In this document: positions 19,279 to 29,845 of the stretch, in pieces | How the letters are laid out: every line of letters starts with the position of its first letter | Numbering within the stretch: the first letter of the stretch is position 1 | Assembly: GCF_000517265.1 (NCBI RefSeq) | Contig: NZ_AYSJ01000011.1 | Coordinates: 63,292-125,505 of the forward strand | Length of the DNA stretch: 62,214 bases | DNA from: Photorhabdus khanii NC19 | GTDB lineage: Bacteria; Pseudomonadota; Gammaproteobacteria; Enterobacterales; Enterobacteriaceae | Reading direction: 5' to 3' | Translations under genes and position numbers: made by a program | The notes under the pieces: model-generated | Database searches by the model: none | The model's input: only the letters and a program-made list of their open reading frames with translations | Told to the model about the DNA's origin: nothing

Positions 19279-20730
19279 ATGGCTAAGATTAATCAGGCAA
19301 TAATTATTCAGATCCTTACAGCTATCGGCAATGCGGGTAATGTGGCTCAATGTGGTAATTGTATGACCCGCCTGCGACTGACACTGCATGATAATACTAA
19401 GGTGGATAAAGCCGCACTGAAACAGATCCCCAGTGTGTTAGGTATTATTGAAAGCGATAACCAGTTGCAGATTGTCCTTGGACCGGGAAAAGCCCAGGCT
19501 GCGGCTGAAATAATGAGTCAATTGCTGGATTCTTCTGCTCATGCAGAACAACCGGCACAAAGCGGCACTGATTTAACCAATATAGCCTCCGCCAATAAAA
19601 AGCAGCTTAAAGAGAAACAGGTCAGTGCAGTACATAAATTTCTAACGAAATTCGCTACTATTTTTACACCGCTGATCCCCGGCTTTATTGCCGTTGGTCT
19701 ACTGCTGGGCTTCGCCACTTTACTTGAACAGATCGCCATTCAGAGCGTTGCACACCCTAATGCTGTATTGGTTGAAGTCATTGGTTATATGAAAGTATTC
19801 AGTAAAGGAATGTTCAGCTTTTTAAGTATCTTGATTGGTTATAACGCGCAAAAAGCCTTTGGTGGATCAGGTATAAACGGCGCAATTATCGCCTCGCTGT
19901 TTGTGCTGGGTTATAACCCGGATGCCACCAGCGGTGTCTACTCCGGTATCTCCACTTTCTTTGGTTACAATATCGATCCACGCGGCAATATTATCGGCGT
20001 TATTATCGCCGCTATTCTGGGAGCATGGGTAGAACGACAGGTTCGTAAGATCATTCCGGACAATCTGGATATGATCCTCACTTCAGCGATTACCCTGCTG
20101 ATCATGGGAGCAATCACCTTTATTATTATCATGCCGTTGGGAAGCTATCTGTTTAGCAGCATGTCATGGCTATTCCTTAATCTTAACGGCAATCCTTTTG
20201 GTACGGCGATATTGGCAGGGCTGTTTCTGCTCGCCGTTATGTTTGGTGTACATCAGGGGTTTGTTCCGGTCTATTTCGCATTGATGGACGCACAAGGCTT
20301 TAACTCTCTGTTCCCAATCCTCGCTATGGCTGGAGGCGGGCAAGTTGGTGCAGCACTGGCGCTGTATGTCAAAGCGAATAAAGACTCTCTGCTGCGTACT
20401 CAGATAAAAGGCGCCATTATTCCAGGCTTTCTCGGTATCGGTGAACCTTTGATTTACGGGGTAACCTTGCCACGAATAAAACCCTTTATCACCGCCTGTC
20501 TGGGCGGGGCCGCCGGGGGGTTCTTTATCGGTCTGGTAGCTTATTTAGGTTTACCTGTTGGATTGAATACGGTTTTCGGTCCATCAGGATTAATCGCACT
20601 GCCACTGATGACCTCAAACAACGGTATTTTTATTGGGATGGCAGTTTACGCAGCGGGGCTGATGGTTGCTTATATCAGCGGTTTTGTCCTGACTCTGCTA
20701 TTCGGCAATAAAAATGTCGATTTGACTTGA
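19279..20730 (+). CDS. murP: PTS N-acetylmuramic acid transporter MurP (EIIBC)
   Basis: Inner-membrane phosphotransferase permease that imports MurNAc as the 6-phosphate. It has 483 residues. The IIB domain (about 1-90) has the phosphocysteine C28 in [11 protein letters not shown], and the IIC domain (about 115-480) has around ten membrane segments and the [12 protein letters not shown] motif. It lacks its own IIA domain and so depends on the glucose IIA protein, as in E. coli. Downstream of murQ in one operon. Confidence 0.95.
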   Translation: MAKINQAIIIQILTAIGNAGNVAQCGNCMTRLRLTLHDNTKVDKAALKQIPSVLGIIESDNQLQIVLGPGKAQAAAEIMSQLLDSSAHAEQPAQSGTDLTNIASANKKQLKEKQVSAVHKFLTKFATIFTPLIPGFIAVGLLLGFATLLEQIAIQSVAHPNAVLVEVIGYMKVFSKGMFSFLSILIGYNAQKAFGGSGINGAIIASLFVLGYNPDATSGVYSGISTFFGYNIDPRGNIIGVIIAAILGAWVERQVRKIIPDNLDMILTSAITLLIMGAITFIIIMPLGSYLFSSMSWLFLNLNGNPFGTAILAGLFLLAVMFGVHQGFVPVYFALMDAQGFNSLFPILAMAGGGQVGAALALYVKANKDSLLRTQIKGAIIPGFLGIGEPLIYGVTLPRIKPFITACLGGAAGGFFIGLVAYLGLPVGLNTVFGPSGLIALPLMTSNNGIFIGMAVYAAGLMVAYISGFVLTLLFGNKNVDLT

Positions 20731-20757
20731 TAACCAAAATGAAATTAATGAATTAAA

Positions 20758-21366
20758 CTATCCAACCCAAATTAATGGCACACAGGTTGCCGTTAATATT
20801 CCCATTATGATATTGAAAATAAACCAGGCATTGCGACTACGGAGCAGCGTTCCAATCAACGAACCAAAACCAGCCCAAACGATACTACTCAAAAAACTTA
20901 TCAATATCGTTGCGATACTAATAATGATGATGGAATAGAGATACTGTTCACCTGCAATACTGTAGCTGCCAACCGATCCTAATCCCATCAGCCAGGCCTT
21001 CGGATTCAGGAACTGTAGTAACCAGCCCTGGTACCAGCGCACTGGCTTTATGACAGCACTGCCTTTAGTATCCAGACGCCGATAACTGGCCGTTGCCGTT
21101 TTCCATGCTAACCACAGTAAATAGAGACTACCCGCTATTTTCATTATCGTGTGAATAGTAGGATAAACCAGCAGTAATGCCGCCACACCGAAAGCGGACA
21201 GATATAAAATCGTCTGCATTCCCAGAAGAATGCCAAATATCAATCCCAAAGAACGGATAAACCCAAAGTTAGCGCCAGATGAGGTCAGTAACATATTGTT
21301 TGGACCCGGTGTAATGGCAGAAATAAACAAAAAAGTTGTTAATGAAAAAATCAGGCTTGCTGTCAT
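20758..21366 (-). CDS. LysE/RhtB family amino acid exporter
   Basis: Inner-membrane exporter of 202 residues with six hydrophobic segments. It carries the family motif TPGPNNMLL near residues 19-27 and FLNPKAWLMG near the middle. A good AAGGAAA ribosome site precedes ATG 21364-21366. The substrate cannot be read from sequence; related proteins export amino acids such as cysteine, O-acetylserine or threonine. Convergent with murP and divergent from yheT. Confidence 0.88.
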   Translation of the reverse strand: MTASLIFSLTTFLFISAITPGPNNMLLTSSGANFGFIRSLGLIFGILLGMQTILYLSAFGVAALLLVYPTIHTIMKIAGSLYLLWLAWKTATASYRRLDTKGSAVIKPVRWYQGWLLQFLNPKAWLMGLGSVGSYSIAGEQYLYSIIIISIATILISFLSSIVWAGFGSLIGTLLRSRNAWFIFNIIMGILTATCVPLIWVG

Positions 21367-21470
21367 GAATCGTTTCCTTTCATCCTGAACAATGATGTTT
21401 CCCTTTCACAGAAAATATCAGTATGTTATTAACCATACAATATAACTAATCAATTTAACTCGAAATCATT

Positions 21471-22451
21471 ATGACTGATATCTTTCGTCCTCTAACCGGA
21501 GCCAGTAATCCGCATTTGCAGACACTACTCCCACGTCTGGTGCGGCGGTATCCTGAATTGCAACCCTATTGGCAACGACTTGATTTACCGGATAACGATT
21601 TTGTTGACCTGGCATGGAGTGAAGATCCAGCAGCCGCAGCACATAAGCCACGGCTGATCCTGTTTCATGGTCTGGAAGGCAGTTTCCACAGCCCTTATGC
21701 CCACGGTTTACTTCATATCTGTCAGAAGAAAGGCTGGCTTGGCGTTGTCATGCATTTCCGTGGATGCAGTGGTGAACCAAACCGCCAAAAACGTCTCTAT
21801 CATTCTGGCGAAACAGGCGATGCCCGTTATTTTCTGAACTGGTTAAAACAGACTTACGGTGATGTACCCACCTCAGCCGTGGGTTATTCCGTCGGCGGTA
21901 ATATGCTGGCCTGCTATCTGGCAGAAGAAAAAACACAGGCCCAAGTCAATGCGGCGGTCATTGTTTCCGCCCCTTTGATGTTAGCAGCCTGTTCCCACCG
22001 GATAGAAAAAGGATTTTCTCAGGTTTATGAGCGCTATCTGCTTAATAATCTGAAACGTAATGCGACCCGCAAATTGCTACGCTACCCGGGTTCTCTACCT
22101 ATCAATCTGTCTCAGGTGAAGAGATTGAAACACATTCGGGAATTTGATGAAATTGTGACCGCAAAAATCCACTGTTTTAAAGATGCAGCGGACTACTACC
22201 GCCAGTGCAGCGCTCTGCCACGCCTGCCTGATATTACCGTGCCACTGTTGATTATTCATGCCAAAGACGATCCCTTTATGGCACCGGAAGTCATTCCTGA
22301 TCTCAACACGTTACCCAAAAATATTGAATACCAATTGACAGAACATGGTGGACATGTCGGCTTTGTCAGTGGTTCACTCAAAAAACCACAAATGTGGCTG
22401 GAACAACGTATTCCAGGCTGGCTGTCATCTTATCTGGAGCAACAACGATGA
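21471..22451 (+). CDS. yheT: YheT alpha/beta hydrolase
   Basis: Predicted esterase or hydrolase of the UPF0017/YheT family, 326 residues. The N-terminus [17 protein letters not shown] is characteristic. The nucleophile elbow is GYSVGGN (about 140-146), with Asp in KDDPF and His in HGGHVGF completing the triad. The natural substrate is unknown. Its stop codon overlaps the start of yheU (ATGA). Confidence 0.92.
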   Translation: MTDIFRPLTGASNPHLQTLLPRLVRRYPELQPYWQRLDLPDNDFVDLAWSEDPAAAAHKPRLILFHGLEGSFHSPYAHGLLHICQKKGWLGVVMHFRGCSGEPNRQKRLYHSGETGDARYFLNWLKQTYGDVPTSAVGYSVGGNMLACYLAEEKTQAQVNAAVIVSAPLMLAACSHRIEKGFSQVYERYLLNNLKRNATRKLLRYPGSLPINLSQVKRLKHIREFDEIVTAKIHCFKDAADYYRQCSALPRLPDITVPLLIIHAKDDPFMAPEVIPDLNTLPKNIEYQLTEHGGHVGFVSGSLKKPQMWLEQRIPGWLSSYLEQQR

Positions 22452-22666
22452 TTATTCCATGGCAACAACTGGAGCCAGAAACTCTGCTAAATTTGATAGA
22501 GAGCTTTATCCTGCGGGAAGGCACTGACTACGGTGAACATGAAAAATCCCTTGAGCAGAAAGTCGCTGACATACGTCGTCAGTTGGAACGGGGGGATGTT
22601 ATTCTGGTGTGGTCTGAACTGCATGAGAGCATCAATATTATGCCAAAAGAAATGTTCCATTCTTAA
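22448..22666 (+). CDS. yheU: YheU family protein
   Basis: Small cytoplasmic protein of 72 residues (UPF0270/YheU family), starting [13 protein letters not shown] at ATG 22448, which overlaps the yheT stop by four bases. An open extension upstream lies inside yheT and is not part of the family. Function unknown. Part of the yheT-yheU-prkB run. Confidence 0.9.
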   Translation: MIIPWQQLEPETLLNLIESFILREGTDYGEHEKSLEQKVADIRRQLERGDVILVWSELHESINIMPKEMFHS

Positions 22667-22686
22667 CATTATGGAGTTTACTGCTT

Positions 22687-23556
22687 ATGTCCGCCAAACA
22701 TCCGATTATTGCGATTACCGGCTCCAGCGGTGCCGGAACAACAACAACCAGTTTAGCTTTTCGTAAGATTTTCCAGCAACTTAACATCAGCGCAGCACAG
22801 ATAGAGGGGGACAGTTTCCACCGTTATACCCGTCCTGAAATGGACGCGGCAATCCGTAAAGCCAAGGAACAAGGCAGACATATCAGTTATTTTGGGCCAG
22901 AAGCCAATGATTTTGGCATGCTGGAGAAAACCATGATTGACTATGGTGAGACCGGTGAAGGCCGTTGCCGTAAGTACCTTCACACCTATGATGACGCGGT
23001 GCCTTACAACCAGCTCCCCGGTACATTTACTCCGTGGGAAGCCTTACCAAAGCAGACCGATGTACTGTTTTATGAAGGCCTGCATGGTGGCGTAGTCACA
23101 CCGCAACATAATGTTGCCAGTCATGTCGATCTGCTGGTGGGGGTGGTGCCGATTGTCAACCTTGAATGGATACAGAAACTTATCCGCGATACCGGAGAAC
23201 GGGGACACTCACAGGAAGCGGTGATGGATTCCGTTGTTCGTTCGATGGATGATTATATTAACTACATTACCCCCCAATTTTCCCGGACACATATAAATTT
23301 CCAGCGCGTCCCGACTGTTGATACGTCCAATCCATTTTCAGCCAAAGCCATTCCATCCCTGGATGAAAGTTTTATCGTCATCCGTTTCCGTGATCTGACT
23401 CAAATTGATTTCCCGTATTTGTTATCCATGTTACAGGGCTCATTCGTTTCAAGTATTAATACCATCGTGGTTCCCGGTGGAAAAATGGGACTGGCAATGG
23501 AATTAATTATGACGCCATTGGTACAACGATTACTGGAAGGGGAAAAAATTTGTTGA
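22687..23556 (+). CDS. prkB: PrkB, phosphoribulokinase-like protein
   Basis: Member of the phosphoribulokinase/uridine kinase P-loop family, 289 residues. The nucleotide-binding motif GSSGAGTTTTS is at residues 12-22, and EGDSFHRYTR and YEGLHGGVV follow. It has the length and start (MSAKHPIIAITG) of enterobacterial PrkB. The host lacks a Calvin cycle as far as can be seen here, so the physiological substrate is unclear. Twenty bases downstream of yheU. Confidence 0.93.
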   Translation: MSAKHPIIAITGSSGAGTTTTSLAFRKIFQQLNISAAQIEGDSFHRYTRPEMDAAIRKAKEQGRHISYFGPEANDFGMLEKTMIDYGETGEGRCRKYLHTYDDAVPYNQLPGTFTPWEALPKQTDVLFYEGLHGGVVTPQHNVASHVDLLVGVVPIVNLEWIQKLIRDTGERGHSQEAVMDSVVRSMDDYINYITPQFSRTHINFQRVPTVDTSNPFSAKAIPSLDESFIVIRFRDLTQIDFPYLLSMLQGSFVSSINTIVVPGGKMGLAMELIMTPLVQRLLEGEKIC

Positions 23557-23625
23557 TCAAAACCTGGGATAAATCTAGAAAACCCAGCGTTTGAATCCAC
23601 TTCTTAATTTATTCAGTTAGAAAAG

Positions 23626-23660
23626 CAGGTAACTGATATTAGTTACCTGTCGTTATTTTT
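23626..23660. terminator. Terminator between prkB and yhfA
   Basis: Nine-base stem CAGGTAACT (23626-23634) with AGTTACCTG (23641-23649). A T-rich run follows on the plus strand, and TTTT follows on the minus strand. It lies between convergent genes and is probably bidirectional. Confidence 0.75.
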
Positions 23661-23677
23661 AATCAGGAAATAATATC

Positions 23678-24085
23678 TTAATCTGTCTCTTTAATTTCAA
23701 AGCTGTGGGTAAGTTCAACTGATTTACCCAGCATCAACGAAACAGAACAATATTTCTCTGCGGAAAGCGTGACGGCACGTTCAACCGCTTTCTCTGTTAA
23801 ATCCCTGCCGGTAACAATAAAATGCAGATTAATAGAAGTAAACAAGCGTGGTGCCTCTTCACGACGGCGGGAAGTTAATTTCACTTCACAATTTCTTATG
23901 TCATATCTGCCTTTCTGCAAAATAGAAATAACATCAATCGTGCTGCAACCGCCAACTGCCATTAATACCATTTCCATTGGGCTTGGTGCCTTATCACCGG
24001 CATTTCCATCCATCATTATCTGATGACCCGAAGACGATTCCCCCAAAAGAGACAACCCTTCAACCCATTTTACCCGCGCTTGCAT
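23678..24085 (-). CDS. yhfA: OsmC-family protein YhfA
   Basis: Small OsmC/Ohr-fold protein of 135 residues starting MQARVKWVEGLSLLGES. It has the motif GGCSTIDVISIL with the family cysteine. OsmC proteins reduce organic peroxides, but the role of YhfA is not established. It is divergent from crp, the normal enterobacterial order. Confidence 0.92.
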   Translation of the reverse strand: MQARVKWVEGLSLLGESSSGHQIMMDGNAGDKAPSPMEMVLMAVGGCSTIDVISILQKGRYDIRNCEVKLTSRRREEAPRLFTSINLHFIVTGRDLTEKAVERAVTLSAEKYCSVSLMLGKSVELTHSFEIKETD

Positions 24086-24406
24086 AAGTACCTCTTAAGT
24101 CATTTTTTGCATCAAAGCCTACTCTTTCAGTATTAAACTGGCAATCTAATGAGCGGTTTATTATGCTGAAACAATACAAGACAAGACAGAAACCTTTTCC
24201 TGTGTTAAAAACAGAAGCAGGTCCGGGTATATGTGGGTTAAGATCAATACTCAGGTTGCAAATTTCAGATAACCTATATAAAACCCTCACCTGTCGGTTT
24301 TTCAGCAAACTAATATGTTAAGCTAGTGTCTTTATAAGCCAGCCTGACGAGAAACTTTTAGGTTCTCGTGTTATTTAGGCAGCGATAACAACAGAGGATG
24401 AAGCGA
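24086..24406. promoter_or_regulatory. Divergent yhfA-crp promoter region
   Basis: A 321-base gap that must hold the promoters of both genes. In E. coli the crp promoter region carries CRP sites for autoregulation, but I could not identify a convincing TGTGA-N6-TCACA site here. A 7-base hairpin ACGAGAA/TTCTCGT at 24347-24353 and 24363-24369 lies in the probable crp leader. The ribosome site AGAGGA lies about 10 bases before the crp start. Confidence 0.5.
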
Positions 24407-25039
24407 ATGGTTCTCGGCAAGCCACAAACAGACCCCACTCTTGAATGGTTTTTGTCACACTGCCATATTCATAAATATCCATCCAAAAGCACGCTTATTC
24501 ATCAAGGCGAAAAAGCAGAGACGCTTTACTACATCGTAAAAGGTTCTGTTGCGGTTTTGATTAAAGATGAAGAAGGCAAAGAGATGATCCTCTCCTATTT
24601 AAACCAGGGAGATTTCATTGGCGAACTTGGATTATTTGAAGAAGGACAAGAGCGTACAGCCTGGGTACGGGCCAAAAGTGCCTGTGAAGTAGCGGAAATT
24701 TCCTATAAAAAATTCCGTCAACTGATTCAGGTAAACCCGGATATTTTAATGCGTTTATCTGCCCAAATGGCAAGCCGTTTGCAAACAACTTCTGAGAAAG
24801 TCGGTAACCTGGCTTTCCTGGATGTGACCGGCCGGATTGCTCAGACTTTACTGAATCTGGCGAAACAACCCGATGCAATGACTCACCCGGACGGGATGCA
24901 AATCAAAATCACTCGTCAGGAAATTGGTCAGATTGTTGGCTGTTCCCGTGAAACGGTTGGCCGTATTCTAAAAATGCTGGAAGATCAAAACCTGATCTCC
25001 GCACACGGCAAAACAATTGTTGTTTACGGTACACGTTAA
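24407..25039 (+). CDS. crp: cAMP receptor protein CRP
   Basis: Global transcription regulator of carbon metabolism. It has 210 residues from ATG 24407 ([14 protein letters not shown]). An in-frame ATG three codons upstream is not the family start. The cAMP pocket is present with [19 protein letters not shown] (Thr where E. coli has Ser84). The recognition helix [11 protein letters not shown] near 178-189 is unchanged, so target sites should match the E. coli consensus. Confidence 0.98.
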   Translation: MVLGKPQTDPTLEWFLSHCHIHKYPSKSTLIHQGEKAETLYYIVKGSVAVLIKDEEGKEMILSYLNQGDFIGELGLFEEGQERTAWVRAKSACEVAEISYKKFRQLIQVNPDILMRLSAQMASRLQTTSEKVGNLAFLDVTGRIAQTLLNLAKQPDAMTHPDGMQIKITRQEIGQIVGCSRETVGRILKMLEDQNLISAHGKTIVVYGTR

Positions 25040-25048
25040 TTCCTGATT

Positions 25049-25077
25049 AATCAGCGCATGATATTGCGCTGATTTTT
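25049..25077 (+). terminator. Terminator of crp
   Basis: Ten-base stem AATCAGCGCA (25049-25058) with TGCGCTGATT (25065-25074), followed by TTTT. It lies ten bases after the crp stop. Confidence 0.85.
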
Positions 25078-25088
25078 CTCACTCTTAT

Positions 25089-26315
<1,227 letters not shown>

Positions 26316-26422
26316 TTATATATCGTCATTCAAAAATGAAATTATAATCATTAAATATGCATAAAAAATCAAAGATGGGCAAATGAAAAAGATGAATAAA
26401 TGAAGAAATTATGGGTATCGGG

Positions 26423-26998
26423 TTAATATCTAAGAAAGTTACTCAGTAGCTGGTGCCCTTGTTCACTGAGAATACTTTCAGGATGGAACTGCACACCTTC
26501 CAAGGGCAAAGTACGATGACGAATTCCCATAATCTCATCGACATTGCCGTTATGCTGACTCCATGCAGTGACTTCAAAAGCGGCGGGTAAAGTCTCTGCG
26601 GCAATCACCAATGAATGGTAACGGGTAACCGTTAATGGCCGATTTAGCCCTTTGAACACACCTTGCTGATTATGATGAATGGCCGAAGTTTTCCCATGCA
26701 TCACTTCCCTGGCTTTTACCACACTGGCACCGAATGCCTGCCCAATTGCCTGATGCCCAAGACAAACACCCAGAATCGGCAATTTATCCGCAAAATGAGA
26801 AATCGCAACCAGAGAAATTCCTGCTTCATTTGGGGTACAAGGGCCTGGGGAAATAACCAGATGTGTAGGCGCCAATCGCTCAATATCTTCAAGCTGTAAT
26901 TCATCATTGCGCTTGACTAAAACATCTGTTCCCAATTCACAAAAATATTGATATAAGTTATACGTAAAAGAATCATAGTTATCTATTATTAATAACAT
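26423..26998 (-). CDS. pabA: Aminodeoxychorismate synthase glutamine amidotransferase subunit PabA
   Basis: Class I glutamine amidotransferase that supplies ammonia to PabB for 4-amino-4-deoxychorismate synthesis (folate pathway). It has 191 residues. The nucleophile C79 is in [10 protein letters not shown], and the His-Glu pair is in VQFHPESIL near residue 170. It lies next to argD as in E. coli. The close paralogue TrpG is less likely because no trp genes are nearby. Confidence 0.94.
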   Translation of the reverse strand: MLLIIDNYDSFTYNLYQYFCELGTDVLVKRNDELQLEDIERLAPTHLVISPGPCTPNEAGISLVAISHFADKLPILGVCLGHQAIGQAFGASVVKAREVMHGKTSAIHHNQQGVFKGLNRPLTVTRYHSLVIAAETLPAAFEVTAWSQHNGNVDEIMGIRHRTLPLEGVQFHPESILSEQGHQLLSNFLRY

Positions 26999-27243
26999 AG
27001 GAGTCTATCCTACCCATTTTTATCGCTGTATTTGTTGTCCTGCCAATCCTGCAACTTGTTTTATCATGAACAACATGATTTCAGGTAAAACGGCCTAACG
27101 ACAACGGGGCGGCTATCATAGCACATAAGCACTTGTAGCATAGTGTAACAAAATCAATGACTACTTTTTCCTCAATCAACTTACTCTCATACCTTTACAA
27201 AACATAGGCTCTATTTTGATATTCAATAAGTAAGGTAATTGTT

Positions 27244-27594
27244 ATGAAGACAAAACTGATCATAGCATCTCTTTTTTTGCTGTCCTTACCCATACTGGCT
27301 GCAACTAAAGCTGCACATATTTTCTTTCCAGAAAAAGGGGTTATTTGTGATAAAAAAGGAGAATACTGCGCTGATCAGCAAGGTTTATCGCTAAAACTTA
27401 CCAAAAGATATTTAGGGAAAAAAGCATCGGAGCGCCTGAAAGAAATGATTGGTGATGGGAAAGATTTTGACCTTTCATCCTACACTTTGAGTAATGGTGT
27501 TCACTGTGAGAGTAAAGAGAAGAAGTGCTACAAAGACAGATATTATCCACGAACCGAAGAAAATAAAGAATTCACCAAGAAAATGTATGAATAA
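27244..27594 (+). CDS. YcgJ-like secreted small protein
   Basis: A 116-residue protein with a Sec signal peptide (residues about 1-20, MKTKLIIASLFLLSLPILA). Four cysteines are spaced as two pairs: VICDKKGEYC near 36-43, and VHCESKEKKC near 90-99. The LSLKLTKRYLGKKA and YTLSNGVHC segments resemble, from memory, the periplasmic YcgJ family of enterobacteria, whose function is unknown. Clear AAGG ribosome site. Single gene with its own terminator. Confidence 0.75.
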   Translation: MKTKLIIASLFLLSLPILAATKAAHIFFPEKGVICDKKGEYCADQQGLSLKLTKRYLGKKASERLKEMIGDGKDFDLSSYTLSNGVHCESKEKKCYKDRYYPRTEENKEFTKKMYE

Positions 27595-27602
27595 CCGTAA
27601 AA

Positions 27603-27628
27603 CGGGCCTTCATTCAAATGAAGGCCCG
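27603..27628. terminator. Terminator between the ycgJ-like gene and ppiA
   Basis: An 11-base perfect stem CGGGCCTTCAT (27603-27613) with ATGAAGGCCCG (27618-27628) and a 4-base loop. A TTTT run follows on the minus strand, and ATTATT on the plus strand. It lies between convergent genes and probably serves both. Confidence 0.8.
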
Positions 27629-27689
27629 ATTATTAATCAGATCCAGAAACTGCCATAATTGCAGTGATCATTAATGTCTCAGAAAAAAG

Positions 27690-28259
27690 TTAAGGAATAA
27701 TCTTAGCAGACAGGATAACCACGGGTTTCACCGGTACATTCTGATAGGGACCAACATTTTCAGTTTTTACTTGAGAAATTTTGTCTACAACATCCATACC
27801 TTTTACGACTTTACCAAATACTGCATAGCCAAAGTCACGCTGACCATGATCAAGGAAAGCATTATCCGCTACGTTGATAAAAAATTGACTAGTAGCGCTG
27901 TCTTTATCAGCGGTACGCGCCATAGAAATCGTTCCGCGTAAATTACGCAGCCCATTATCCGCTTCATTTTTAATGGCTTCTTTAGTCACTTTCTGCTGCA
28001 AATCTTTGGTAAAACCGCCCCCCTGAACCATAAATCCAGGGATTACCCGATGAAAAATTGTGTTGTTATAATAACCCTCATTGACGTATTCAATAAAGTT
28101 TTTGGTTGTAATCGGCGCTTTCTGGCTATTTAATTCCAGTTCAATATTACCCTCTGTTGTCATCAGCTTCACATGGGTTTCACCCGCAGCCAGAGCCAAA
28201 GGTGCCATTGTGCTCAGAGAACATGCAGTGACAAGCGACACTAAAATACGTTTAAACAT
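27690..28259 (-). CDS. ppiA: Periplasmic peptidyl-prolyl cis-trans isomerase A (cyclophilin)
   Basis: Periplasmic cyclophilin of 189 residues with a signal peptide (about 1-24, ending LALA). The catalytic arginine is in [13 protein letters not shown], and [15 protein letters not shown] is also conserved. Speeds proline isomerisation during folding of exported proteins. Monocistronic. Confidence 0.95.
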   Translation of the reverse strand: MFKRILVSLVTACSLSTMAPLALAAGETHVKLMTTEGNIELELNSQKAPITTKNFIEYVNEGYYNNTIFHRVIPGFMVQGGGFTKDLQQKVTKEAIKNEADNGLRNLRGTISMARTADKDSATSQFFINVADNAFLDHGQRDFGYAVFGKVVKGMDVVDKISQVKTENVGPYQNVPVKPVVILSAKIIP

Positions 28260-28565
28260 TCTGGATTCCTATATATTAAGGTCAACAACACAAGCTGAAA
28301 TCAATTCTAATAATCTCCTCAGCATAGTGCTCAATATTTACTTACCTTTACGATATCAATTGGTTGGTGCCTTGGGTAAAAATTTATCCTCTCACAATAG
28401 ATCAGATTTTATTTCACAAATAAGGCAATAATTGACGGCAAAATAGCAAATTTGGCTTAACCCATCAGAAATATGTCATTATTTTTAATCCTGTCAACCA
28501 ACAGTGGCTATCGGTATAATCTCCTTTGGCGTATATTCAGTGCATTTCTCAGGGAGATAATCATT

Positions 28566-29198
28566 TTGACCATCAAAAACCACAACTATCATATGACCCG
28601 TTTTATCACGAGCGCACCTGATATTCGCCATCTGCCTCAAGAACTGGGCATTGAAGTCGCGTTTGCCGGCCGTTCAAACGCGGGTAAATCCAGCGCGCTA
28701 AATGCCCTGACGAAACAGAAAAGTCTCGCCCGTACCAGTAAAACACCAGGCCGCACACAGCTCATCAATTTATTCGAAGTAGAAGAAGGTATTCGTCTGG
28801 TTGACTTACCCGGCTATGGCTATGCCGAAGTACCGGAAGAGATAAAACGTAAATGGCAAAAAGCACTGGGTGAATATTTGCAAAAACGTGAATGCCTGCT
28901 TGGGCTAGTGGTGCTGATGGATATCCGTCATCCATTGAAAGACCTTGATCAACAGATGATCCAATGGGCGGTGGCAATGCATGTACCCGTTATGGCATTG
29001 CTGACTAAAGCCGATAAACTGACATCCGGTGCCCGTAAAAACCAGTTGAATAAAGTACGTGAAGAGTTAGCAGCTCTCGATGGAGATATTCAAGTGGAAT
29101 ATTTCTCCGCCCTGAAAAAAATCGGGATCGATAAATTACAACAGAAACTGGACATATGGTTCAGCCAGCCAACCGTTCAAATTGAAGACAATAGTTAA
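28566..29198 (+). CDS. engB: Ribosome biogenesis GTPase EngB (YihA/YsxC)
   Basis: Essential GTPase acting late in 50S subunit assembly. I choose the TTG at 28566-28568, which has a GGGAG ribosome site about 10 bases upstream and gives a 210-residue protein aligning with the enterobacterial N-terminus. The ATG at 28593 would remove nine residues. G motifs: [10 protein letters not shown] in KTPGRTQ, DLPGYG and TKADK. It neighbours the spf and polA genes as in E. coli. Confidence 0.92.
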   Translation: MTIKNHNYHMTRFITSAPDIRHLPQELGIEVAFAGRSNAGKSSALNALTKQKSLARTSKTPGRTQLINLFEVEEGIRLVDLPGYGYAEVPEEIKRKWQKALGEYLQKRECLLGLVVLMDIRHPLKDLDQQMIQWAVAMHVPVMALLTKADKLTSGARKNQLNKVREELAALDGDIQVEYFSALKKIGIDKLQQKLDIWFSQPTVQIEDNS

Positions 29199-29234
29199 TA
29201 CCGCTTTTTTTATTCCTACCCACTAAATTCAAAT

Positions 29235-29343
29235 AAAAAAATGCCCCAGTCAAAACTGACTGGGGCAGCTAATATTCAGCTATAAATCCGATTACGTGAA
29301 GTAAAAGGTCTGAAAGATAGAACATCTTACCTCTGTACCCTAC
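29235..29343 (-). ncRNA. spf: Spot 42 small RNA
   Basis: Hfq-dependent small RNA that, in E. coli, represses catabolic genes (such as galK) when glucose is present and is itself repressed by CRP-cAMP. Recognised by its 5' end GTAGGGTACAGAGGTAAGAT, read leftward from 29343, and by the ACTTCACGTAATCGGATTT block. The terminator stem TGCCCCAGTCA (29242-29252) pairs with TGACTGGGGCA (29257-29267) and is followed by a T-run. Location between engB and polA, transcribed toward engB, matches E. coli. Bases near the middle loop (TATAGCTGAATATTAGC) differ slightly from what I recall of E. coli. Confidence 0.95.
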
Positions 29344-29717
29344 GCCAATAACTCTACCCTATTTTATTTCTCAGAAAAAGCCTTTTTGTAATTTATTTTC
29401 AATGATTATCTCGATTCAGCTTAGGGTTTTGTTTGTTTATCCACCACTAAATGTAGTTTAATTACATATTTATGCGATCTGGATCTAATATACTCGAACA
29501 GTACAAAAAATATTACATTATTAGTATTTTCTTTACAGCAAAACAGATCGACACAACTATTTGATCACTTTTTTCTGCTACATCAACACTGAGTTCACTA
29601 CTAATATTATCTAGTGAAATTAAAGATCCTGCCCAATCTCCCATTATCGTGGGATTTTGCAGCACAAATTCCCTATGGAAAACAGTCTATTGAATATGAC
29701 CTGATCAGGATAATAAT
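29344..29717. other. Intergenic region upstream of spf
   Basis: About 370 bases, AT-rich, containing the spf promoter on the minus strand. A plausible -10 TAGAGT lies seven bases before the RNA start, with a poor -35. I found no convincing CRP site by eye. No protein gene is apparent before the small open frame at 29718. Confidence 0.5.
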
Positions 29718-29780
29718 ATGAATCAACATAACAATTCTTCGTCAGCCTTAGGATGGAAAAAACATGGTGACTATGATTAA
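29718..29780 (+). CDS. Possible 20-codon small protein
   Basis: A short open frame beginning MNQHNN, ending GDYD and stopping at TAA, preceded by CAGGA nine bases upstream of ATG 29718. It is polar, with no membrane segment. It lies in the otherwise empty gap between spf and polA, opposite to polA. It could be chance; only conservation in relatives would support it. Confidence 0.2.
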   Translation: MNQHNNSSSALGWKKHGDYD

Positions 29781-29789
29781 CAGGGCCAT

Positions 29790-29823
29790 TAAAAAAGGCT
29801 GAACCAAATACCTCAGTTCAGCC
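29790..29823 (-). terminator. Terminator of polA
   Basis: On the minus strand GGCTGAAC (complement of 29816-29823) pairs with GTTCAGCC (complement of 29797-29804), followed by a T-run at 29790-29796. It lies about 20 bases past the polA stop codon. Confidence 0.85.
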
Positions 29824-29845
29824 TATCGCTTATTAATCTGGCATA

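Noticed and set aside
24086-24406. CRP binding site in front of crp
   Set aside because: Autoregulation is known in E. coli but no TGTGA-N6-TCACA-like site was convincing by eye, so none is reported.
28260-28565. CsrC-type sRNA beside engB, as in E. coli
   Set aside because: The region lacks the repeated GGA motifs and terminator expected for CsrC.
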